This document shows positions 1 through 9,700 of a DNA stretch of 64,000 bases, one piece after another; position 1 is the first letter of the stretch; each line of letters opens with the position of its first letter. The translations under genes were made by a program, and so were the position numbers. The notes beneath the pieces are model-generated. The model was given only the letters and a program-made list of their open reading frames with translations. It was not told the DNA's origin and did no database searches. The DNA is from Ferruginibacter sp. (GTDB lineage Bacteria > Bacteroidota > Bacteroidia > Chitinophagales > Chitinophagaceae): positions 1 through 64,000 of the forward strand of contig JAEUVU010000014.1 of the NCBI GenBank assembly GCA_016786725.1. Reading direction: 5' to 3'.

Positions 1-380
<380 letters not shown>

Positions 381-458
381 TATTTTTTATTTTTTCTTCG
401 GATCAAATAATAACAACAATTACTTTTCATTCATTGCTTATTCCAATATGTCACCTTA

Positions 459-540
459 TTGGTTGACTGGTTGAAAAAGTTGACAAAGTTGAAAAGGTTA
501 TGCCTTATTAACTTGTTAACCTCTAAACTTATCAACTTAA
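459..540. repeat. AT-rich inverted repeat in the 23S-5S spacer
   Basis: The spacer holds runs of a word like GTTGAAAAAGTTGACAAAG followed by approximate complements (TTAACTTGTTAACC, TTATCAACTT), so the transcript could fold into a long imperfect hairpin. The rest of 381-540 is AT-rich with no gene and no tRNA. The hairpin could serve rRNA processing or be a neutral dispersed repeat; the sequence does not decide. Confidence 0.45.
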
Positions 541-541
541 G

Positions 542-656
542 ATCTTATGGTGGTTTTGCCGAGGGTGTTCACCTCTTCCCATACCGAACAGAGAAGTTAA
601 GCCCCTCATGGCCGATGGTACTGCACAACAATGCGGGAGAGTAGGTAGCTGCCATA
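542..656 (+). rRNA. rrf: 5S ribosomal RNA
   Basis: This is a full-length 5S rRNA of about 115 nt. It has the conserved loop region CCGAACAGAGAAGTTAAGCCC, the GCCGATGGTACTGC block and the GGGAGAGTAGG block, with complementary ends (TATGGTGG against CTGCCATA). It sits about 160 bases after the 23S end, as expected in an rRNA operon. Open reading frames across it are artefacts. Confidence 0.95.
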
Positions 657-664
657 TTCATTTA

Positions 665-697
665 AAAGCCTTTCAGGAAACTGAGAGGCTTTTTTAT
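665..697 (+). terminator. Rho-independent terminator of the rRNA operon
   Basis: The stem AAGCCTTTCAG pairs with CTGAGAGGCTT around a GAAA loop and is followed by a run of T. It sits just downstream of the 5S gene and should end the rRNA operon transcript. Confidence 0.8.
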
Positions 698-730
698 TTT
701 CAGACCAAGCTCCCAAATTTTAAATTATTG

Positions 731-831
731 TTTCCATACCGATCCGCCGGGGCGGATAAGCCCCTCATGGCCGATGGTACTGCACCACAATGCGGGAGAG
801 TAGGCCCTTCGGCTCCGCTCAGGACTGCCAT
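731..831 (+). pseudogene. Degenerate second 5S rRNA interrupted by palindromes
   Basis: Positions 756-803 match the real 5S gene over about 48 bases with one visible difference, starting at TAAGCCCCTCATGGCCGATG. Just upstream TTTCCATACC matches 5S. The loop sequence between them is replaced by a GC-rich palindrome (TCCGCC GG GGCGGA, about 743-756). After GTAGG a second block (about 804-823, containing CTTCGGCTCCGCTCAG) interrupts before CTGCCATA. The first 38 or so bases of 5S are absent. It looks like a partial 5S duplication colonised by short repeats, and is unlikely to give functional 5S rRNA. Confidence 0.75.
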
Positions 832-851
832 ACCTGCCTGCCGGCAGGCAG
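832..851. repeat. Perfect 20-bp palindrome
   Basis: CCTGCCTGCC is followed directly by its reverse complement GGCAGGCAGG. A decayed copy lies at about 19450-19470. It directly follows the 5S remnant. Confidence 0.7.
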
Positions 852-861
852 GTTCTTTTAA

Positions 862-889
862 ACCCTTCAATTTTTCGAAGGGTTTTTTT
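862..889 (+). terminator. Terminator after the 5S remnant
   Basis: ACCCTTC and GAAGGGT form a stem around an AATTTTTC loop, followed by a run of T. It indicates that transcription once did, or still does, run through the 5S remnant. Confidence 0.65.
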
Positions 890-1023
890 ATGCCCGTACA
901 TGAAGGTTTTTTTTGTCGGATGGCCGGCCGTTCATCATTTCATAATTCATATTACTTGCTCTGTACTTTTTTAATCTCTACCTTCATCACCCTAAAATAT
1001 TTTAAACTTTAAAATTTACAACT

Positions 1024-1461
1024 ATGGCCTCAGTAAATATCTATCTCAACTTTAATGGCAATTGCGAAGCAGCGTTTAATTTTTACAAATCAGTTTTTGG
1101 CGGTGAGTTTCCCTACATTGGCCGCTTTGGAGAAATACCGGCTTCTGAAGGTTATACCGTGCCGGAGGCTGATAAACAAAAGATCATGCATGTTTCATTA
1201 CCAATTGGTGAGCATACAGTTATAATGGGTAGCGATACCGGCGGAGAATGGGCACCTGGTTTTACACCCGGAAATAATTTTTCTCTTTCTGTTAATGCCG
1301 GCAGTAAGGAAGAAGCTGAAAAATTATTTAATGGATTAGCTGAAGATGGAAAGGTTACTATGCCTTTGAGCAAAACTTTCTGGAGTGAAAATTTTGGTAT
1401 GCTTACTGATAAATTTGGTATTGCGTGGATGGTGAGTTTTGATGGTAATATGCAGAAGTAA
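1024..1461 (+). CDS. VOC family protein (PhnB/glyoxalase-like)
   Basis: This 145-residue protein has the vicinal-oxygen-chelate fold pattern of the PhnB-like subfamily. It opens with YLNFNGNCEAAFNFYKSVFGG, the typical first beta-alpha unit, and ends with the DKFGIAWMVSF strand. Members are small cytoplasmic proteins, usually dimers, often annotated as glyoxalase or 3-demethylubiquinone methyltransferase-like, and most have no proven substrate. The gene stands alone between the rRNA region and a helicase gene and has its own terminator. No catalytic role can be assigned from sequence. The family call is firm; the function is unknown. Confidence 0.9.
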   Translation: MASVNIYLNFNGNCEAAFNFYKSVFGGEFPYIGRFGEIPASEGYTVPEADKQKIMHVSLPIGEHTVIMGSDTGGEWAPGFTPGNNFSLSVNAGSKEEAEKLFNGLAEDGKVTMPLSKTFWSENFGMLTDKFGIAWMVSFDGNMQK

Positions 1462-1489
1462 ACCCTAATTATATTAGTTTGTAAATAAG

Positions 1490-1526
1490 AACCTTTCAAC
1501 TTGGTTAAACGGCTGAAAGGTTTTTT
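1490..1526 (+). terminator. Terminator after the VOC gene
   Basis: AACCTTTCA pairs with TGAAAGGTT and is followed by six T. It lies 29 bases past the stop codon. Confidence 0.75.
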
Positions 1527-1555
1527 ATATCAATAAAAATTTTCAATTTCAGTTA

Positions 1556-3394
1556 ATGGCTGTTTCCAATCCGTACATTAAAAATTTACTTACCTGTATC
1601 AATTTAGAGGAAAAAGAACAAGTTGAGCGGTATAGTTTAGATCAACAACATAGCCTGAAACAGCTAAAGGTTGAGGGTTTGGCCTTGCATCCCATCACAG
1701 TTACACGTAAAAATTTTGGCTACGCCGATTATCCGGAGATCAGTTTTAAACTCAATTGCCCGGTTGAAATAAATTTATTTAAAGATGGTGCGGCTATCGA
1801 ATGCTTTTGTGTTGGAGAAGAGCCTGTTAAAGGATTGTTGTTGAATTTAGATGGAAGAAGTGGCGAGTGCCGTTTGTTTGCACCGGATTTTCCGGATTGG
1901 ATTGAAGATAAAAATGTGGGCATAAAGCTGGCGCCTGACCAGCGTACCACATCCATCATGAAAAACACTTTGAATAACCTGGAAGCAAATAAAGATTTGT
2001 ACAGGTTGTTTGAAGAGATACATGGCACAAGGCCTGTAATAAAAAGAGAAGTTGATGAAGCTGACCAGCATATTGTTTTTGCTAACAAAAATTTAAACGC
2101 CAGTCAGCAGGCTGTAGTAAAGGAAATGGTTGCCAATCATGAAATGCTGATCATTCACGGGCCGCCGGGAACGGGAAAGACAACCACATTGATAGAAGGT
2201 ATTTTGCAACTGATAAAGCAAGGTGAAAAGATTATTGTAACCGCACCGAGCAATACCGCCGTTGATAATATTGCCAAAGGTTTGATTGAAAAGGGGGCAG
2301 GTGTTCTGCGGGTTGGCAACAGCAGCAAAACCGATGAGCTGGTTTTTGCACATACGCCTGAAGGCAAACTGGCAAGCAGCCGTGAACAAAAAGAGATAAA
2401 GCAATTAAAGATACGTGCCGAAGAATTCAGTAAGATGGCACTAAAATACAAGCGTAGTTTTGGCAAAGAAGAAAGAGGGCAACGTAACTTATTATTTAAA
2501 GAAGTAAAAGATATCCGCCAGCAGATAAAAAAACTGCAGGCTTATAATGAAGAAAAATTATTTGAGCAGGCAGATGTTATTTTAGGAACACCAATCGGTT
2601 TGTATGATGCAGACCTGCGGCATTTAAAATTTAACTGCCTGGTAATGGATGAAGCCGGACAATGTATTGAACCGCTTGCCTGGTGTGTTTTTCCGCTGGC
2701 GCAAAAATATATCCTGGCAGGAGATCACCTGCAACTGCCACCAACTGTTTTAAGTAATGAAGGAGCACAGCTCGGTTTCAATACTTCAATTCTAGAAACT
2801 GCGGCTAAAACAATGCAGCCAGTATTTTTGTTGGATACGCAGTATCGGATGCGGCAACCGATAGCCGGATTTAGCAACCAGTATTTTTATGAAGGGAGAT
2901 TGAAGACGGATGAAAAATTATTAAGTTCGGCACAGCATGTTACTTTTATAGATACGGCAGGCAGCGGTTTTAATGAGGAACATGGGGAAGATGGGGCAAG
3001 TTTAAAAAATGAAGGCGAACTGAACATCGTTAACAAGATTATTGAAACGGAAAATATTGATCCTGCACAAACGGCTTTTATCTCTCCTTATGCCGGACAG
3101 GTTGCTGCCGCAAAAGATATGTTACCTAAGCAAATGCGTATAAGTACGATAGACAGTTTCCAGGGACAGGAGCACCACACAATAATTATATCACTTGTAA
3201 GAAGTAATGATGATGGTATTATCGGCTTTTTAAAAGATTACCGGAGAATGAATGTTGCACTCACCCGTGCAAAAGAACAACTGTACGTTATTGGCGACAG
3301 CGCTACGCTCGGCAGTGATACTTTTTTTGTTGCTTTTTTGAAATATGTTGAAGCGTTTGGATATTACCGGACCGTTTGGGAATGGGATTTGTAA
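1556..3394 (+). CDS. Superfamily 1 DNA/RNA helicase, UPF1/IGHMBP2-like
   Basis: This 612-residue protein carries the complete superfamily 1 helicase motif set. The Walker A motif GPPGTGKT is near residues 202-209 and the DEAG Walker B box near 365-368. GDHLQLPP (motif III) is near 389, QYRM near 428, SFQGQE near 535 and ALTRAKEQLYVIGD near 567-580. This order and spacing match the UPF1/DNA2/IGHMBP2 group, with an N-terminal segment of about 170 residues resembling the OB-fold and stalk region of IGHMBP2. Such proteins unwind DNA or RNA using ATP, but the substrate of bacterial members is mostly untested. The gene stands alone between the VOC gene and the giant secreted protein. The cell location should be cytoplasmic, as no signal peptide is seen. 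Confidence 0.93.
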   Translation: MAVSNPYIKNLLTCINLEEKEQVERYSLDQQHSLKQLKVEGLALHPITVTRKNFGYADYPEISFKLNCPVEINLFKDGAAIECFCVGEEPVKGLLLNLDGRSGECRLFAPDFPDWIEDKNVGIKLAPDQRTTSIMKNTLNNLEANKDLYRLFEEIHGTRPVIKREVDEADQHIVFANKNLNASQQAVVKEMVANHEMLIIHGPPGTGKTTTLIEGILQLIKQGEKIIVTAPSNTAVDNIAKGLIEKGAGVLRVGNSSKTDELVFAHTPEGKLASSREQKEIKQLKIRAEEFSKMALKYKRSFGKEERGQRNLLFKEVKDIRQQIKKLQAYNEEKLFEQADVILGTPIGLYDADLRHLKFNCLVMDEAGQCIEPLAWCVFPLAQKYILAGDHLQLPPTVLSNEGAQLGFNTSILETAAKTMQPVFLLDTQYRMRQPIAGFSNQYFYEGRLKTDEKLLSSAQHVTFIDTAGSGFNEEHGEDGASLKNEGELNIVNKIIETENIDPAQTAFISPYAGQVAAAKDMLPKQMRISTIDSFQGQEHHTIIISLVRSNDDGIIGFLKDYRRMNVALTRAKEQLYVIGDSATLGSDTFFVAFLKYVEAFGYYRTVWEWDL

Positions 3395-3787
3395 TTATTT
3401 ATATTTGATGCAAAGGGTTTTAATACGCCGGCTTTAACACAATACCCCTTTTTCCTTTTAATATCCCCTTTTTGGGGAGCCATTTTCAGCAAACTCTCTG
3501 TATATCTGAACCGGTTAAATGAACTTTGGAAGTTTGCAGGATTGATAAGTAAAAAATTAATGAAATAATTACGTAAAACATCTTGCATCAAAGAAAATTA
3601 GTTATTACTTTGTAGACAATCTTTACGTTTACCCCCAACCAGCAGTTTTAATAAGCCAATATCATTGAAGCCCCCCAAAGCATGAGATTACCAGCGAATA
3701 TCACCATCATAAACGGATGGCTTTATTTGGAGTTCTGTTAATTGTAAGAAGTTGATCTAACATATATTTAAACGCTAAAACTACATT
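3395..3787 (+). promoter_or_regulatory. 393-bp intergenic region with a candidate promoter (3583-3612)
   Basis: No gene is visible here. A TTG at 3583-3585 lies 19 bases before TTACTTTG at 3605-3612, close to the Bacteroidota -33/-7 form (one mismatch to TAnnTTTG). This would leave a leader of about 170 bases before the giant secreted protein. The left part holds a C-rich stretch (CCCCTTTTT GGGG near 3465-3477) that may be a repeat remnant. Confidence 0.4.
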
Positions 3788-6700
3788 ATGAGAAGTTTTC
3801 TTAAGCAAGGCATGATTTGCTTTTTGGCCATTTTTATTTCATTGGTATCTCAAGCTCAGCAAATCCCCGACAGGATTTTCATGAATTTTTTTGAGGCCAG
3901 TGTTAACAGCGATGGATATTTTTCAGACATACCCGGTACTGCAAATGCAGCCGATTGCCTGATAACAGGAGCCTCATCAACCTGTCCGCAATCAATAGAG
4001 GGATTTAGTGCACCTGCCGGCATGGTGAGTTATTCCTGGTCAATTACGGGAAATGGATTTATTAATGGTGCTGCCAATCTTGACAGTGTTTATATTATTT
4101 CTTCATCAGTTTGCAACGGATCATATACCCTTACCCTTACCATAACCGATGAAAGCCAGCAGCAGTTTATCTGTTCAAAAACGGTATCGGTAATTGACAA
4201 TACCGGCCCCGCACTTACTGTGCCAGCCAGTATTGCATTACAATGTACCGATCCTTTGCCATTGATGCCTCTTAACATCAACAGCAGCCCAAATTTTATA
4301 AACGGAACTTATAATATTGGTACAGCGGTTTTCGGAGCGCCATTAACCTCAACACCGGTAACGGCCGATGCAGTACTTGTAAACGATGGAACCGGTGGAG
4401 CCGGTAATCCTTACGATGCCTGCGAATCAATAATAAATGACCTGACTGGTAAAATAGCTGTGATAGAAAGAAGTGGCTGTTTACCACCAGCTTCTTATTT
4501 TGTAAACAAAGCTTACAAGGCACAACTGGCCGGGGCTGTAGGTGTGATCTTTATCTTCAATCAACCTGGCGACCAGGTAGTGACGATGGGCTTACCGGCT
4601 GGTCCCAATCCAACAATAACAATTCCACTTTTGTTGGTATCAAATAATTATGGTAACACTTTAAAAGCAGAGTTACTTGCCGGCCCGGTAAACGTATCAC
4701 TGAGTGAGCAAACCGTATTTGTGAATGATGCCTGTTCTTTTGCTCCCATTAATTTTACAGAAGAATTTGTACCGGGCAATTGTCCCTCTAATTATAATGT
4801 TATAAGGACCTGGACGGCTACCGACCAATGCGGTAATACAACCAGTGCATCGCAAACTATTATGTACGCAGATAATACACCACCTGCATTAACAGTACCG
4901 GCAAATCTTGCACTGCAATGCAGTGATCCATTGCCATTGATGCCGCTGAACATCAACAGCAGCCCTAATTTTATAGAGGGCACATACAATGTTGGCACCG
5001 CTGTTTTTGGAGCGCCTTTAACAGCCACGCCATTAACAGCCGAAGCTGTGCTGGTGGTTGATGATGCCGGTAATCCTTACGATGCCTGTGAGAACATAAC
5101 CAATAACCTGTCAGGAAAGATTGCGGTTATAGAAAGAAGCGGTTGTACACCACCTGCCAGTTACTTTGTTACCAAAGCTTATAAAGCGCAACAGGCAGGT
5201 GCCGTGGGTGTGATATTTATTTTTAATGTACCCGGCAACCAGGTAGCTACTATGGGACTGCCACCCGGCCCCAACCCAACTATTACAATACCTTTAATCC
5301 TGGTATCAAATAGTTATGGCAATACATTAAAAGCAGAGATACTGGCCGGCCCGGTAAATGTATCTTTATCGGTACCAACAGTTATTGCTACTGATCAATG
5401 TTCATTTGCAAGCATTACACATCAGCAAACCTTTACACCTGGCAGCTGCCCATCAAACTATACCCTTGTAAATACGTGGACTGCAACAGACCAGTGCGGT
5501 AATGCAACCAGTGCATCGCAAACCATAGCAGTGGCAGACAATACCGCACCAACCATTACCGTACCCTCTGATACCACGTTGCAATGTACCGATCCGTTGC
5601 CGCTGATGCCATTAAACATTAACAGCAGTCCTAACAATATTGCAGGTACTTACAATATTGGTACAGCGGTTTTTGGTGCACCATTAACATCAACACCTGT
5701 AACTGCCGATGCAGTTCTGGTAAATGACGGAACAGGTGGAGCCGGCAATCCTTATGATGCCTGCGAATCAATTATAAATGATCTTACTGGTAAAATTGCT
5801 GTGATAGAAAGAAGCGGCTGTACACCACCAGCTTCTTATTTTGTAAACAAAGCCTACAAAGCACAACTGGCAGGTGCTGTAGGCGTAATCTTTATTTTTA
5901 ATCAGCCTGGTAATAATGTAGTTACAATGGGATTACCTGCCGGCCCTAACCCAACTATTACCATTCCTTTAATGCTGGTATCAAATAGTTACGGTAATAC
6001 CCTTAAGGCCGAGATATTGGCTGGTCCTGTAAATGTATCGATGAGTGAGCAAACCGTTATTGTGAATGATACCTGTTCTTTTGCTTCTATAAGCTTTACC
6101 GAAACCTTTACACCCGGCAGTTGCCCGGCTAATTCCAATTTAGTAAGAACATGGACTGCAACTGATCAATGTGGTAACGCGACATCAGCATCGCAAACGA
6201 TATCAATAGTTGATACTACGCCACCCGTTATCACAGTGCCGGCTGATACAACTTTGCAGTGTACCGATCCATTACCACTCATGCCGTTGAACATCAACAG
6301 CAGCCCTAACAATATTGCAGGTACTTATAATGTTGGTACTGCCGTTTTTGGTGCGCCACTAACATCAACACCTGTAACAGCCGATGCCGTGCTTGTGAAC
6401 GACGGAACAGGCGGAGCCGGTAACCCTTATGATGCCTGCGAATCAATAATAAATGACCTTACAGGCAAAATTGCAGTTATAGAAAGAAGTGGCTGCACAC
6501 CACCAGCCAGCTATTTTGTGAACAAAGCTTATAAAGCACAACTGGCGGGAGCTGTAGGTGTTATCTTTATCTTCAACCAACCCGGCGACCAGGTAGCAAC
6601 AATGGGACTACCCCCAGGCCCGAACCCAACAATTACAATACCGTTGCTACTGGTATCAAACAATTACGGTAATACATTAAAGGCCGAATTGTTAGCAGGT

Positions 6701-9700
6701 ACGGTTAATGTATCTATGAGTGAACAAACTGTGTTTGTGAATGATGCCTGTTCTTTTGCTTCCATCAGTTATTCAGAAAGCTTCTCACCTGGCAGTTGCC
6801 CGGCCAATTATAATTTAGTAAGAACCTGGACAGCAACTGACCAGTGTGGTAATGCGACATCAGCATCACAAACAATATCTATAGTTGATACGACGCCACC
6901 GACTATTACTGTACCTGCAAATATTACTTTGCAATGTAGCGATCCGTTACCCCTGATGCCATTGAACATCAACAGCAGCCCTAATTTTATAAACGGAACT
7001 TACAATATTGGTACAGCGGTTTTCGGAGCGCCATTAACCTCAACACCGGTAACAGCTGATGCCGTTTTGGTGAACGATGGAACAGGAGGAGCCGGTAATC
7101 CATATGATGCCTGTGAATCAATTATAAATGATCTTACGGGTAAGATTGCTGTGATAGAAAGAAGCGGTTGTACACCACCGGCTTCTTATTTTGTGAACAA
7201 AGCCTACAAAGCCCAACTGGCCGGTGCTGTAGGTGTTATTTTCATCTTTAACCAGCCCGGCGACCAGGTTGTAACAATGGGTTTACCTCCCGGCCCAAAT
7301 CCTGCTATTACCATTCCATTAATGTTGGTATCAAACAATTATGGTAATACATTAAAGGCCGAACTGTTAGCAGGCACGGTGAATGTATCTATGAGTGAAC
7401 AAACTGTACTGGTGAATGATGAGTGCTCGTTTGCATCCATCAGCTTTACAGAAAATTTTGTGCCGGGTAACTGTCCATCCAATTATAGTTTAGTAAGAAC
7501 CTGGACAGCTACAGATCAATGTGGCAATGCAGCAAGTGCATCACAAACAATAACTATAACCGACAATACGCCACCCACATTAACGGTACCGGCAAATTTA
7601 ACCTTACAATGTACTGATCCGCTGCCATTAAAGCCTTTGGAAATAAACAGCAGCCCTAACTTTATTGATGGTACTTATAATATTGGTACTGCCGTGTTTG
7701 GGGCGCCATTAACACCCACACCTGTAACAGCAGATGCTGTTTTGGTAAACGATGGAACAGGCGGAGCCGGTAACCCTTATGATGCCTGCGAATCGATAAT
7801 CAACGACCTGACTGGCAAGATAGCTGTTATTGAGAGAAGTGGTTGTGTGCCGCCTGCCAGCTATTTTGTTACCAAAGCTTATAAAGCCCAACTGGCAGGT
7901 GCCGTGGGTGTGATATTTATTTTTAATGTACCTGGCAACCAGGTAGCTACTATGGGACTGCCACCCGGGCCCAACCCAACTATTACAATACCTTTAATGC
8001 TGGTATCAAATACCTATGGTAATACACTTAAGGCAGAGATACTTGCGGGCCCTGTAAATGTATCTTTATCTGCCCCAACAGTAACTGCAACCGATAATTG
8101 TTCTTTTGCAACCATTACGCATCAACAAACATTTACACCGGGAAGCTGTCCGTCAAATTATACACTTACAAATACCTGGACAGCTACTGATCAGTGTGGT
8201 AATGCAACATCAGCATCGCAAACAATTACGATAGCAGACACTACCAGGCCAACATTAACTGTGCCTTCAGATGTAACATTGCAATGCACTGATCCGTTGC
8301 CAATAAAACCATTAGAAATCAACAGCAGCCCCAATTTTATAGAGGGCACTTATAATGTAGGCACCGCAGTGTTTGGTGCGCCACTTACATCAACTCCGTT
8401 AACTGCGGATGCTATTTTAGTAAATGACGGAACTGGTGGCGCAGGTAATCCTTATGATGCCTGCGAATCTATCATTAACGATCTGACAGGCAAGATTGCT
8501 GTTATAGAAAGAAGTGGTTGTACACCACCTGCTTCTTACTTTGTGAACAAGGCTTACAAAGCACAACTGGCGGGAGCTGTGGGAGTTATCTTCATCAGCA
8601 ACCAGCCCGGTAATTATATCTTCAATATGGGTTTACCTGCAGGCCCCAATCCAACAATCACTATTCCATTGATGCTGGTATCAAATGGTTATGGAGCTGG
8701 TTTAAAATCAGAGTTGTTGGCCGGGCCGGTTAATGTATCGCTATCGGCACCAACAGTAGTGGCAAGCGATGTATGTTCTTTTGTATCAATCACACATCAG
8801 CAAACATTTACGCCGGGTGGCTGCGGCAGTAATTTTACAATTGTAAATACCTGGACAGCTACCGACCAGTGCGGCAATGCAACTACCGCATCGCAAACCG
8901 TAACATCTGTAGATAACACGGCACCAACGTTAACCGTACCGGCAAATGTTACCCTGCAATGCAATACTCCTCTTCCGTTGGAGCCGTTACATGTTAACAG
9001 CAGTCCTAATAGCCTGACCAGCACATACAATGTGGGTACGGCAATATTTGGTGCACCACTTACATCAACACCGGTAACTGCCAACGCCATTATGGTAAAC
9101 GACGGAACGGGTGGAGCAGGTAACCCTTATGATGCCTGTGAATCGATCATTAATAGTTTAACCGGTAAGATAGCAGTGATTGAAAGAAGTGGTTGCACAC
9201 CACCAGCCAGTTATTTTGTGAACAAAGCTTACAAAGCACAGCTGGCCGGGGCCGTGGGTGTTATCTTCATCAGTAATGTGCCTGGTAATTATGTATTCAA
9301 CATGGGTCTTCCTGCAGGGCCTAACCCCACCATTACAATACCGTTAATGCTGGTATCAAATAACTATGGTGCTACATTAAAAGCCGGCATACTTGCAGGC
9401 ACGGTAAATCTTTCTTTATCTGCACCAACGGTAATAGCAAGCGATGCCTGTTCTTTTGTTGCCATCACACACAGTAAAACAACAACTGCAGGCACTTGCC
9501 CATCAAACTATACAATTACAAATACCTGGACAGCTGCCGATCAGTGTGGTAATACCAGTACTGCATCGCAAACCATAACAGTAGTTGATAATGTGGCGCC
9601 TGGGGTAACCTGTAAAGCAAATCAAACAAGGTTAACCGGCAACGGGTACTGCATTTATACAGCATCAGGCTCAGAGTTTGATGTATTGAGTGCAACTGAT

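Noticed and set aside
608..1012. 134-residue open frame across the 5S gene and its remnant
   Set aside because: It reads through 5S rRNA, palindromes and a terminator; the protein has no family features.
4240..9600. CRISPR or satellite array
   Set aside because: The repeats are about 672 bp long and in frame within one protein; there are no short repeats with unique spacers.
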